Part shown: one piece after another, positions 17,077 to 25,333 of the stretch
How positions within the stretch are numbered: the stretch's first letter is position 1
How the letters are laid out: every line of letters starts with the position of its first letter
NCBI RefSeq assembly: GCF_900113865.1
Contig: NZ_FOQY01000014.1
Coordinates: 62,001 to 126,000, forward strand
Direction: 5' to 3'
Source of the DNA: Streptosporangium canum
GTDB taxonomy: Bacteria > Actinomycetota > Actinomycetes > Streptosporangiales > Streptosporangiaceae
DNA length: 64,000 bases
Made by a program: the position numbers and the translations under genes
The notes under the pieces: model-generated
The model's input: the letters and a program-made list of their open reading frames with translations, nothing else
What the model was told of the DNA's origin: nothing
The model's database searches: none

Positions 17077-18348
17077 GTGGACATCGACGAACTGACACTC
17101 TTCCCTCGTCGTGCGGAATCCATGGCGAGGGAAGCGCTTACGGACACCCGGGTAGTAGTGATCAATGGTGCCCGACAGGTCGGCAAGAGCACGCTGGCCC
17201 AGGCGATCGCGCAAAAAACAGCAGGAGCCGGCGAGATCTATCTGGATCAGGCGGCCGTGCGTGCCGCAGCACGGCAGGATCCGGACGGGATCGTGCATCA
17301 CGACGGACTCCTCCTCATCGATGAAATCCAGCGAGTACCGGACCTGTTGCTTTCCATCAAGCGTGAAGTCGACGCCGATCCGCGGCCAGGACGCTTCCTA
17401 CTGACGGGGTCCGCCCGGCTCCTAGGTCTCCGAGACCTTCCGGACGCGCTTCCGGGCAGGTCCGAGACGATCGAACTCTGGCCTCTCTCTCAAGGCGAGA
17501 TCGAGCGGAGCGCCGACGGATTCGTGGACGCGGCATTTCGGCGGGGCTCTGATCTCAAGGTTCCGAGACCCGGGCTCCGTCGAGCCGACTATCTGGATCG
17601 CGCACTACGGGGCGGCTATCCGGAGGCCGTCCACCGCCCCTCGCATCGGAGAAGAGCGCGCTTCTTCGAGTCCTACATCTCCGATTTGATCAATCGGGAT
17701 GTGAAACAGGTGTCCGACATTGAGCGCCCCGCCGACATGCGCCGTCTGCTCAACATCCTCTGCGGACGGATGGGCGGCCTGGCCGTGATCGACAACATCA
17801 GCCGCGACCTCGGACTACCCCGTAACACAGTGAAGCGATACGTCGACCTGCTCGACCTGGTGTACGTCATCAGACGGATTCCAGCCTGGTCCTCCAACGC
17901 GACCACACGCGCCATCGCGACGCCCAAGCTCCTGGTGGTCGACTCCGGACTTGGGGCACACCTCGCCGGCCTCACCCCATCCCGGGTCACCGATATAACC
18001 GCACCCGTGGGTCCCCTGATAGAGAACTTCGCCCTCGGCGAGCTGGCCCGCCAGCTGACGTGGGCGGAAGAGCCTGTGCGGCTCTACCACTACCGAGACC
18101 GAGACGGAGTCGAAGTCGACGGCATTCTGGAACGAGCCTCCGGCGAAGTCGTCGGCATCGAAGTAAAAGCGGCGGAAACCGTACGCGCCGATGACTTCAG
18201 AGGGCTGCAGCACTTGGCCCGCAAACTCGGCGACCGGCTCATCGCCGGATACGTCCTCTACGCGGGGCAGGAAACGCTCCCTTTCGGAGAGCGAATGCGT
18301 GCTCTTCCGCTGTCCGCCCTGTGGGAGGCGTCTCCAGCCACCGGATAG
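17077..18348 (+). CDS. AAA ATPase with C-terminal DUF4143 domain
   Basis: 423 residues from GTG 17077. Walker A GARQVGKST at 31-39, Walker B LLLIDEIQRVP at about 78-88, and sensor motif FLLTGSARLL near 107. The C-terminal DUF4143 part ends with DGVEVDGILERASGEVVGIE and VKAAE, which keeps the Asp...Glu-x-Lys arrangement of PD-(D/E)XK nuclease folds. A winged-helix-like segment (GMGGLAVIDNISRDLGLPRN would lie near 230-255) is in the middle. Such proteins are frequent in bacterial and archaeal accessory DNA; biological role unsettled. Codon use is less GC-biased than the core genes, a sign of transfer. Confidence 0.85.
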   Translation: MDIDELTLFPRRAESMAREALTDTRVVVINGARQVGKSTLAQAIAQKTAGAGEIYLDQAAVRAAARQDPDGIVHHDGLLLIDEIQRVPDLLLSIKREVDADPRPGRFLLTGSARLLGLRDLPDALPGRSETIELWPLSQGEIERSADGFVDAAFRRGSDLKVPRPGLRRADYLDRALRGGYPEAVHRPSHRRRARFFESYISDLINRDVKQVSDIERPADMRRLLNILCGRMGGLAVIDNISRDLGLPRNTVKRYVDLLDLVYVIRRIPAWSSNATTRAIATPKLLVVDSGLGAHLAGLTPSRVTDITAPVGPLIENFALGELARQLTWAEEPVRLYHYRDRDGVEVDGILERASGEVVGIEVKAAETVRADDFRGLQHLARKLGDRLIAGYVLYAGQETLPFGERMRALPLSALWEASPATG

Positions 18349-18418
18349 GCCAAGCTCACCGCTTCCGCCCCATAAAAGGCCTCCGGGGCGTCGAGACGGA
18401 GGTTTCAACACCATCGAA

Positions 18419-18510
18419 CTACTTCTCAGTCACGGCCAAGCCCGTCTGGCAGGCGCTCCACCGGACGGGTCACCTAGCTTGACGTTGGTGCCGTCCATAC
18501 TTGCAGTAAC
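18419..18510 (-). repeat. Decayed msrA 3'-end copy A
   Basis: About 92 bp aligned, by eye, with copies B (19275) and C (20239). It starts at CTACTTCTCAGTC (the reverse complement of a ...EE-stop codon end) and ends at GCAGTAACC. It has lost a base relative to the others and is not open. It separates the DUF4143 ATPase from the VapBC module. Confidence 0.6.
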
Positions 18511-18552
18511 CACTACGTGTACATGACACGAGACGCGTCTTCGGTCTCGTGT

Positions 18553-18969
18553 TCAGAGCCGTTCGGGCAGGAGAGTGAACGCGTCCACATGCCGGGGGCG
18601 CACGACGGTGAAATGACGGCGATCGAGCGTGGCAACCTCGGTCAGGCCAAGCCGCTCAGCCACCGCGATCACGGAGGCGTCGACAACACCCAGCGGAAGG
18701 TCGGCGTATACCTCCACAAGCTCGCTCATCCGGTCAAGATCCTCGGCGGTGACGTCGGCCAGAACCAGCCCAGCACGAAAGGAGCTGAGAAACGCCGCCT
18801 CCGCCTTGCTCCCCTGCCGTCTCTCTATGAGCTGGCAGACTTCCGTAACGACCGTCGTGGGAACGAGAAGCGGACCGGGATGGCTCCGCAGAAGCCTGGC
18901 ACAGGATTCGTGACACCGGTCCCGGATGTTGACCGCTGCAACCAAAGGCCCCGAATCGATGACGATCAC
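18553..18969 (-). CDS. vapC: VapC-type PIN-domain toxin ribonuclease
   Basis: 138 residues. PIN-domain acidic residues are visible at Asp5 (MIVIDSGPLVAAV), Glu43 (VVTEVCQL), Asp97 (VVDASVIAVAE) and Asp116 (TLDRRHF). PIN toxins are Mg-dependent RNases that cut tRNA or rRNA. The ATG overlaps the stop of the antitoxin gene (ATGA at 18966-18969), so the pair is translationally coupled in antitoxin-toxin order. Part of the accessory island with three toxin-antitoxin-like modules. Confidence 0.85.
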   Translation of the reverse strand: MIVIDSGPLVAAVNIRDRCHESCARLLRSHPGPLLVPTTVVTEVCQLIERRQGSKAEAAFLSSFRAGLVLADVTAEDLDRMSELVEVYADLPLGVVDASVIAVAERLGLTEVATLDRRHFTVVRPRHVDAFTLLPERL

Positions 18970-19172
18970 AAAGAGTGATTGTCCTCCGAGCGCAAGATCT
19001 CTTCAGAGCGTTCCGCGAAATCCGGCTCGGCCTCAAGCATCCCGATGAACGGCAGGTCACGGACGACGGGCCGCTCGTCGAACTGGTCACGCACAAGACG
19101 AAGCAGAGGGGCCACCTTCTCCTCGGGCAGGCAGTCCACCAGGTGGTGCAGTTCCTCGCGCATCACGCTCAT
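18966..19172 (-). CDS. vapB: VapB-type antitoxin
   Basis: 68 residues: MSVMREELHHLVDCLPEEKV followed by a helix and an acidic C-terminal tail (PDFAERSEEILRSEDNHSL) of the sort that wraps around the toxin. No obvious ribbon-helix-helix or AbrB motif can be picked out by eye. Position directly upstream of and overlapping vapC is the main evidence. Confidence 0.75.
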   Translation of the reverse strand: MSVMREELHHLVDCLPEEKVAPLLRLVRDQFDERPVVRDLPFIGMLEAEPDFAERSEEILRSEDNHSL

Positions 19173-19274
19173 GCATCGAGTGTAACCAGGCGGTGCCCGA
19201 CATACGTGGTCTCACCGCGACGCGGGCCGAACAGCAGAACGACCCGCATCCGAAGACCGGTACTCCTTGGAGAG

Positions 19275-19368
19275 CTACTCCTCGGTCGGGACCAGGCCCG
19301 TCTGGCAGGAGCTCCACTCGGATGGGTCACCTAGCTTGACGTTGGTGCCGCCAACGCTGCAGTAACCC
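19275..19368 (-). repeat. Decayed msrA 3'-end copy B
   Basis: About 94 bp: begins CTACTCCTCGGTCGGGACCA, as copy C does, and ends CTGCAGTAACCC. Differs from copy C at scattered positions. It lies between the VapBC and HigBA-type modules, in the same orientation as copies A and C and as the intact msrA. Confidence 0.65.
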
Positions 19369-19421
19369 GAGAGGTGTCGGCAGCACGACGATAGGTTTCC
19401 TGTCGGCGTTGGGGCCTCAGC

Positions 19422-19721
19422 TCAAGCAGCGGGAGCCCGTGGCGTCAGGCGGACCTCGACATCCGCGTCCAGGGCACGCGCCAGACGCTCCAGAACCGGC
19501 AACGTGGGAATGGTCCCGCCCGCCTCGAACCGCGCCACCGCCGACTGTGTCATGCCTGACGCACGAGCCAGGTCGTTCTGACTCCAGCCCCGCCCCTCAC
19601 GCATCCCCCTGACCGTCTTACCCAGTTCATAGGCGAGACGTGTGGCCTCATAGGCCTCAGCCGCGCCCGGCTCGGCCATCCGACGATCTCTGAGCTCTCG
19701 CCAGCTCCCCTGCTCGCTCAT
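19422..19721 (-). CDS. XRE-type helix-turn-helix antitoxin (HigA-like)
   Basis: 99 residues. The helix-turn-helix covers about 36-85: REGRGWSQNDLARASGMTQS, AVARFEAGGTIPTLPVLERL. An N-terminal helix (EAYEATRLAYELGKTVRGM) likely binds the toxin. The ATG overlaps the toxin stop (ATGA), toxin first and antitoxin second, as in HigBA. It should bind the promoter palindrome in front of the toxin gene. Confidence 0.85.
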   Translation of the reverse strand: MSEQGSWRELRDRRMAEPGAAEAYEATRLAYELGKTVRGMREGRGWSQNDLARASGMTQSAVARFEAGGTIPTLPVLERLARALDADVEVRLTPRAPAA

Positions 19722-20074
19722 GCTGTCTCTTCTTCCTCGTCGACGGTGTGCGCCAGTTCGACACAGCGACGCATGGCTCGCCGAGCCCGCTCAATCTCTC
19801 GTTCATCACGCATCCGCGTCTTGTGAAACACGGTCAAGAGCACGATCCGGCGATGAGGTGCGATCCAGTAGGTGATGCGCATGGCGAACTCGTCAAGATG
19901 AAACCGGAGCTCACGTAGCTTGCCGTCAAGCTGCTTCGTATAGGGCTCCCCTAGCAGAGGCCCTTCCGCCGCAAGCAGCTCAACATAGAAAGCCACCCTC
20001 GCGAACGATGCCACAGGTAGACCTTCAAGCCACTTCCGAACTTCCGGTTCCAGTTCTACGGTACCCCAGCTCAT
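19718..20074 (-). CDS. RelE/HigB-type toxin
   Basis: 118 residues from ATG 20074. It has the RelE-like core: VRKWLEGLPVASFARVAFYV, GKLRELRFHLDEFAMRITYW, APHRRIVLLTVFHKTRMRDE and a C-terminal helix EREIERARRAMRRC. The pattern L-R-E-L-R-F...R-I-x-Y...HKT is typical of phage Gp49-like/HigB toxins that cleave mRNA on the ribosome. A TTG start 45 bp upstream is possible but reads through the palindrome and is unlikely. Confidence 0.82.
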   Translation of the reverse strand: MSWGTVELEPEVRKWLEGLPVASFARVAFYVELLAAEGPLLGEPYTKQLDGKLRELRFHLDEFAMRITYWIAPHRRIVLLTVFHKTRMRDEREIERARRAMRRCVELAHTVDEEEETA

Positions 20075-20089
20075 AGCGTTGATGCTATG
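20072..20089. promoter_or_regulatory. Inverted repeat CATAGC-N6-GCTATG at the HigB-type toxin start
   Basis: A perfect 6-bp inverted repeat with a 6-bp spacer covers the ATG of the toxin gene (20074) and bases just upstream. It is the natural candidate for autoregulation by the helix-turn-helix antitoxin of the same operon. Confidence 0.5.
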
Positions 20090-20238
20090 GACCACACTCC
20101 CATCACACTCTGCTTTCAACCGAACACAGCCGCCTACCGAAGGAGCATCTTCGGTGAGGACGACGGCGGAACCGGACGATCAACGAATACGGCTCACGCC
20201 CACAAGATGGGCGAGAGCCGTTGAGTGGACCCCGGAAG

Positions 20239-20376
20239 CTACTCCTCGGTCGGGACCAGGCCCGTCTGGCAGGCGCCCCACTCGGACGGGTCACCCAGCT
20301 TGACGCTGGTGCCGCCGATGCCGCAGTAGCCTCCGGGGTTCTTGAAGAGGTACTTCTGGCGGTAGCACTCGTCTTC
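20239..20376 (-). pseudogene. msrA 3'-end fragment, copy C
   Basis: On the minus strand this reads [20 protein letters not shown] then GGTSVKLGDPSEWGACQTG and LVPTEE before a TAG. The part [17 protein letters not shown] matches the C-terminal region of the intact MsrA gene in this window ([17 protein letters not shown]), which then differs. No start and no catalytic cysteine domain, so it cannot work. It is the best preserved of three copies and separates the HigBA-type module from the AbiE-like module. Confidence 0.75.
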
Positions 20377-20446
20377 ACGCAACAGCTCGCCCGCGCAGGC
20401 AAACGGGCTTCAGAAGCGGCACGCCGGCAACCGCTTCCGGCTGGCT

Positions 20447-20499
20447 GTTCGGGAAATCCCTGCTTTCCACCTTCCACGGAGTTAGGGTTTTTCCCGAAC
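20447..20499. promoter_or_regulatory. Inverted repeat GTTCGGGAAA ... TTTCCCGAAC upstream of the AbiEi-like gene
   Basis: Perfect 10-bp arms at 20447-20456 and 20490-20499, with extra pairing (ATCCC / GGGTTT) inside. The right arm ends 22 bp before the ATG of the AbiEi-like gene. AbiEi antitoxins are known to repress their own promoter by binding inverted repeats, so this is a likely operator. Confidence 0.6.
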
Positions 20500-20521
20500 A
20501 TCGAGGGACTGGAGAGCACCA

Positions 20522-21601
20522 ATGGAGGCAAGGCCACAGCCTCAGAACGAGGGTGAAGTTTTGCGAGCCGGAATGGCTGTGCTAGGTGACCGGCTGCCGG
20601 CCGGCTGGGACGTCCAACCACTGAGCCGCAGACCACCCGATGCTCGCTTCGACGCTCTCTGGAAGGTGACAGCACCGGACGGAACCTCGGTCGTCCTGGT
20701 TGTGGAAGCCAAGCGCGTGGTGGAGAGACGTGACACCGCTACGCTGCTCCAGCAGTTGAATGCCGCGGCGGACGAGCATCCAGGCAGCCGTGGGGTTGTC
20801 GTGTCCCGATACCTGTCGCCGCCCGTGCGTAAGCGGCTCTCGGAGGCTGGCCTGTCCTACATAGACGCGACAGGGAACATCACCCTGAACGTCTCTCAGC
20901 CCGGTCTATACGTTGCAGATCGAGGGGCCGACCATGATCCGTGGCGCGGTCCTGGAAGACCGCGCGGAACGTTGAAGGGCGCTCCCGCGGCGAAGATCGT
21001 GCGTGCGCTGTTGGACCACGAAAAATCGTGGGCGATCCGTGAGCTGATCGACGTCGCTGACGTTTCTACTGGGTCGACCTACCGGGTGATCGAGTTTCTC
21101 GAGAGCGAGAACCTGGCAACACGGACCAGCTCGGGTGCAGTCGTAGTTCCCGACTGGGTCGCACTGCTGAGGCGTTGGAGCGAGGACTACGGGTTCGTAC
21201 GAAGCAGTCGTGTCACACGGTGGATAGCACCGAGAGGCCTACCTGACCTCATGCGGCGGGCGGCTGATAACCCCACCCAGTACGCCATAACCGGGACCTT
21301 GGCCGCAGCCAGCTGGGCCCCCTATGCTCCAGCCCGCTCCGCCATGATCTACACGACGGACGCTGAGCACACCGCCCAACTCTGGGATCTTCGCCCTGCT
21401 GACGCCGGAGCGAATGTGATGTTGGCCGAGCCGGAAAGCGACATCGTCTTCACCCGCACCCTTACCGACGCTTCCGGTCTCACGATCGCAGCACCGCCCC
21501 AAGTCGCCGTCGATTTGATGACAGGCCCTGGACGCAGCCCCTCTGAAGCCGAAGAACTCATTGAATGGATGGCGCGACATGAATCCTCCTGGCGTAAGTA
21601 G
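20522..21601 (+). CDS. AbiEi-like antitoxin/regulator with nuclease-like N-terminal region and winged helix
   Basis: 359 residues. N-terminal region (45-130) has FDALWKV...LVVEAKR followed by VVVSRYLSPPVRKRLSEAGL and SYIDATGNITLNV. The Asp...Glu-x-Lys spacing resembles a PD-(D/E)XK fold. Residues about 155-215 form a winged helix (AKIVRALLDHEKSWAIRELI, VSTGSTYRVIEFLE). The C-terminal half resembles the AbiEi effector region. It overlaps a nucleotidyltransferase gene, the layout of type IV AbiE systems in which this protein represses the operon and counters the toxin. Family assignment is from memory of similar pairs. Confidence 0.65.
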   Translation: MEARPQPQNEGEVLRAGMAVLGDRLPAGWDVQPLSRRPPDARFDALWKVTAPDGTSVVLVVEAKRVVERRDTATLLQQLNAAADEHPGSRGVVVSRYLSPPVRKRLSEAGLSYIDATGNITLNVSQPGLYVADRGADHDPWRGPGRPRGTLKGAPAAKIVRALLDHEKSWAIRELIDVADVSTGSTYRVIEFLESENLATRTSSGAVVVPDWVALLRRWSEDYGFVRSSRVTRWIAPRGLPDLMRRAADNPTQYAITGTLAAASWAPYAPARSAMIYTTDAEHTAQLWDLRPADAGANVMLAEPESDIVFTRTLTDASGLTIAAPPQVAVDLMTGPGRSPSEAEELIEWMARHESSWRK

Positions 21602-22420
21602 TAGCGACATCCTCGTCCGATCTCGGTCCGCGCTTCTCGATGCATTGGCCGCGTTGGATGCCCATCGCGATGCTGTGATCGTGATCGGAGCACAGGCCGT
21701 CTACCTGCACACTGCAGGAAGTCCTGTCGCACTCGCCGAGACGACGAAGGACAGCGATCTCGCACTCGACCCGAGGGTCCTGGAGGACGATCCGCTTCTG
21801 GAGCAATCTATGGGCCGCGCGGGGTTCTACCGTGACCCCATTGGCGGACAACCCGGAGCGTGGCTGAACTCCGCAGGCATTCCCGTCGATCTGATGGTGC
21901 CCGAGGCTCTTGCGGGAGCAGGTACGAGGAACACGCGGGGAGCCCGCATCCCACCGCATGATCGCCGCGCCACCCGGCGCGCTCGAGGTCTCGAAGCCGC
22001 TGTCATCGACAACACGGTCATGGACGTGACCGCCCTTGACCCGGCCGATGCCCGCGTATATCGAGTCAGAGTCGCCGGGCCCGCAGCCTTGCTGGTGGCC
22101 AAGCTCCACAAGATCGCCGAACGGGTTTCGGCCCCCACCGGCTGAATGACAAGGACGCACACGACACGTACCGCATCCTTATCGACGCCGACACCGCTGA
22201 ACTGGCCACCACGTTCAGGCTCCTAGCTCGTGACCCCATCAGCAGCGAGGTCACCGAGCAGGCGGTCGAACATCTGGCGACACTGTTCGCGGCAGGACCG
22301 GACGCGCTCGGCTCAACGATGGCCGGGCGCGCGGAAGAGGGAATCGGCGAGCCCGAGACGGTTGCTTTGGCAACGTCTCTGCTGGCTGCTGATCTCGTGC
22401 AGGCCTTGGTACGCACCTGA
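21579..22420 (+). pseudogene. AbiEii-like nucleotidyltransferase, frameshifted
   Basis: Starts at ATG 21579 inside the end of the AbiEi-like gene. The nucleotidyltransferase motif is IGAQAVYLHTAG followed by ETTKDSDLAL (hG-x-A ... D-x-D). The frame stops at TGA 22143 right after KLHKIAERVSAPTG. Shifting back one base at the C5 run 22132-22136 restores LNDKDAHDTYRILIDADTAE and about 80 more codons to TGA 22418, a natural continuation (LNDKDAHD is typical of the family). So one C appears to be lost: a broken toxin, a sequencing error, or a slippage site. Confidence 0.75.
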
Positions 22421-22437
22421 GCCCTTTGACAACTTCA

Positions 22438-22475
22438 CAGAGGGCTCGACCTCAACTTCAAGGCCTGGCCCTCTG
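22438..22475. terminator. Possible terminator hairpin between converging genes
   Basis: CAGAGGGC (22438-22445) and GCCCTCTG (22468-22475) are perfect 8-bp inverted arms with a 22-base loop, placed between the end of the nucleotidyltransferase frame and the end of msrA. There is no T-run, so its role is uncertain. Confidence 0.35.
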
Positions 22476-22510
22476 CGCTGACGAGGCCATATTCCACCTG
22501 GGGAACTGAG

Positions 22511-23173
<663 letters not shown>

Positions 23174-23242
23174 TGCGAACCTCCTCCTGACACTTTCTGA
23201 CAGAGCCAACCATCCGGCGGGCCCCGGTGTTCCCGTTAGAGC

Positions 23243-23258
23243 GTCTTAACAGTAAGAC
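23243..23258. promoter_or_regulatory. Inverted repeat GTCTTA-N4-TAAGAC between msrA and rarD
   Basis: A perfect 6-bp inverted repeat in the divergent promoter region (msrA start 23173, rarD start 23308), within a locally AT-rich stretch that extends to 23300. Candidate operator for one or both genes; the binding protein is unknown. Confidence 0.4.
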
Positions 23259-23307
23259 AAGAATCACTAATTTGTATTAAATTTCGTAAGCAGTCAAAAT
23301 AGGTGAC

Positions 23308-24216
23308 ATGCCTGAATCGCGCCGTGGAGTCCTGTACGGCATCGCCGCCTACACCATGTGGGGCCTGTTCCCGCTGTACTGGCCGCTGCTGAAGCCGGCC
23401 GGCGCCCTGGAGATCCTGGCCCACCGCATCGCCTGGTCCCTGGTCGCCGTCGTCGCCATCCTCGCGGTGCGACGCCACTGGTCCTGGTTCCGCGAGCTCA
23501 TGCGCACCCCCAAGAAGGTCGGCCTCCTCGCCCTGGCCGCCGCGATCGTCACGGTCAACTGGGGTGTCTACATCTACGCCGTGAACACCGGGCATGTGGT
23601 GGAGAGCGCGCTCGGCTACTTCATCAACCCCCTGGTCAGCGTGCTCTTCGGCGTCTTCCTGCTCAAGGAGCGCCTGCGGCCGTGGCAGTGGGGCGCGGTC
23701 GGGCTGGGCACCCTGGCCGTCGTCGTCCTCACCCTCGACTACGGCCGGCTGCCGTGGATCGCCCTGGTGCTGGCCGTCAGTTTCGGCACCTACGGCCTGG
23801 TCAAGAAGATCGCGCAGGTGAGCGCCGCGGAGAGCCTGACCATCGAGACGCTGGTGCTGCTGCTGCCCGCGCTCGGCTACCTGGTCTACCTGCAGGGGCA
23901 GGGCGGCGCCACCTTCGGGAGCCTGGGCGCCGGGCACGCCCTCCTCCTGGCCGGAGGTGGCGTGATCACCGCCATTCCGCTGCTCTGCTTCACGTCCGCC
24001 GCGATCCGGATCCCGCTCACCACGGTCGGCCTGCTCCAGTACATCGCCCCGGTGCTGCAGTTCATCGTCGGGGTGTTCGTCGTCCACGAGGTCATGCCGC
24101 CCAGCCGCTGGGCCGGGTTCGCCATCGTCTGGCTGGCCCTGTCGGTCTTCACCTGGGACAGCCTCCGCGCCGTCCGTGAGACCCGCCGTACGGCGCTGGA
24201 GGCCGTGACCGTCTGA
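23308..24216 (+). CDS. rarD: RarD-type EamA transporter
   Basis: 302 residues, ten predicted membrane helices. It starts MPESRRGVLYGIAAYTMWGL and carries FPLYWPLL, EILAHRIAWSL, NWGVYIYAVNTGHVVESALG and YFINPLVSVLFGVFLLKERL, the conserved signature of the RarD subgroup (chloramphenicol-sensitivity-like permeases). Substrate in actinobacteria unknown. Divergent from msrA and convergent on the polyprenyl synthase gene, from which it is separated by a strong hairpin. Confidence 0.88.
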   Translation: MPESRRGVLYGIAAYTMWGLFPLYWPLLKPAGALEILAHRIAWSLVAVVAILAVRRHWSWFRELMRTPKKVGLLALAAAIVTVNWGVYIYAVNTGHVVESALGYFINPLVSVLFGVFLLKERLRPWQWGAVGLGTLAVVVLTLDYGRLPWIALVLAVSFGTYGLVKKIAQVSAAESLTIETLVLLLPALGYLVYLQGQGGATFGSLGAGHALLLAGGGVITAIPLLCFTSAAIRIPLTTVGLLQYIAPVLQFIVGVFVVHEVMPPSRWAGFAIVWLALSVFTWDSLRAVRETRRTALEAVTV

Positions 24217-24289
24217 AACCGAAGACCGCGACCGGCTGAGAAGAGGCACCGCGACCATCGGCCATCCCGGGAGAGACGGGCCCAGGATG

Positions 24290-24316
24290 CCGGAGGAACA
24301 GCGCTGCTTCCTCCGG
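24290..24316. terminator. Bidirectional hairpin terminator between rarD and the nuo operon end
   Basis: CCGGAGGAA (24290-24298) and TTCCTCCGG (24308-24316) form a perfect 9-bp stem around CAGCGCTGC, itself self-complementary. It sits between two converging transcripts. T-runs are lacking, as is usual for GC-rich actinobacterial terminators. Confidence 0.6.
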
Positions 24317-24323
24317 GAGGAGG

Positions 24324-25319
24324 TCAGCCGGAGCGCTCCACGACGTAGTCGCAGAGGGCCAGGTAGGCGGCGCGGGCGGGGATGTCGGGGAGACCCGAGA
24401 GGTCCTCACGGGCCCGGTCGACCCAGGCGGCCAGCTCGGCGCGGGCCCGCGCCATGGCCGGGTTCGCGCGCAGCAGGCGCAGGGTCTCGGCGACGTCGTC
24501 CTCGGCCACCGGACCGGCCAGCAGCTCGCGCAGGCGGGCGTCCTCGGGGGCGTCGGAGGACAGGACGTACAGCACCGGCAGGGTCCGGATGCCCTCACGC
24601 AGGTCGGTGCCCGGCGTCTTGCCGGACTCGACCGAGTCGGAGGCGACGTCGAGCAGGTCGTCGCCGAGCTGCCAGCCCACTCCGATGGCCTCGCACGCCC
24701 GGGTCAGCCGGTCGACGATCTCGGGCGAGGCGCCGCTCAGCAGGGCACCGAAGCGGCCCGAGGTGGCGATCAGGGAGCCGGTCTTGTCGGCCAGGACGTC
24801 GATGTAATGGGCCACCTGGTCCTCGCCGGGGCGGGGGCCGATGGTCTCGCGGATCTGGCCGCGGACCAGGCGGGAGAAGGTCTGGGCCTGGATCCGGATG
24901 ACGTCGGCGCCGAGGTCGGCGAGGATCTCCGAAGCCTGGGCGAACAGGTAGTCACCGGTCAGGATGGCCACGGTGTTGTCCCAGCGGGCGTTGGCCGACG
25001 GGGAGCCCCTGCGCACCGGCGCCTCGTCCATGACGTCGTCGTGGTAGAGCGTGGCCAGGTGGGTCAGCTCGATGACCACGGCTCCGGGCACCACCTCCGG
25101 GGCCTCCGGCGAGCCGAACTGGGCGGCGAGCAGCACGAGCATCGCCCGGAACCGCTTGCCGCCCGCCTCGATGAGGTGCTTGGACGCCTCCGTGACGAAG
25201 GCGTCCTCGCTCTCCACCGAGCTCCGCAGCAGCTTCTCCACCTCTGCCAGCCCGCTAGCGAGGTCCTGCGCCAACCGCTCGTCGACGAACGGAAGATCAA
25301 CAACTGGTGGCGCAGCCAT
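24324..25319 (-). CDS. Long-chain all-trans polyprenyl diphosphate synthase (menaquinone side chain)
   Basis: 331 residues. First Asp-rich motif LYHDDVMDEA near 92, second GWQLGDDLLDVASDS near 217, GGKRFRAMLV near 53 and KTPGTDLREG. These are the conserved parts of trans-prenyltransferases; the residues before the first motif are small (THLATLY), consistent with a long product. It lies 14 bp after nuoN in the same direction, so it is read with the complex I genes. A role in making the isoprenoid tail of menaquinone is inferred from the context. Confidence 0.88.
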   Translation of the reverse strand: MAAPPVVDLPFVDERLAQDLASGLAEVEKLLRSSVESEDAFVTEASKHLIEAGGKRFRAMLVLLAAQFGSPEAPEVVPGAVVIELTHLATLYHDDVMDEAPVRRGSPSANARWDNTVAILTGDYLFAQASEILADLGADVIRIQAQTFSRLVRGQIRETIGPRPGEDQVAHYIDVLADKTGSLIATSGRFGALLSGASPEIVDRLTRACEAIGVGWQLGDDLLDVASDSVESGKTPGTDLREGIRTLPVLYVLSSDAPEDARLRELLAGPVAEDDVAETLRLLRANPAMARARAELAAWVDRAREDLSGLPDIPARAAYLALCDYVVERSG

Positions 25320-25333
25320 GAAGCCTTACTCCT

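Noticed and set aside
22125-22150. Programmed -1 frameshift in the AbiEii-like gene
   Set aside because: The C run is short, there is no X-XXY-YYZ heptamer and no clear downstream structure. Single-base loss is simpler, although slippage cannot be excluded.
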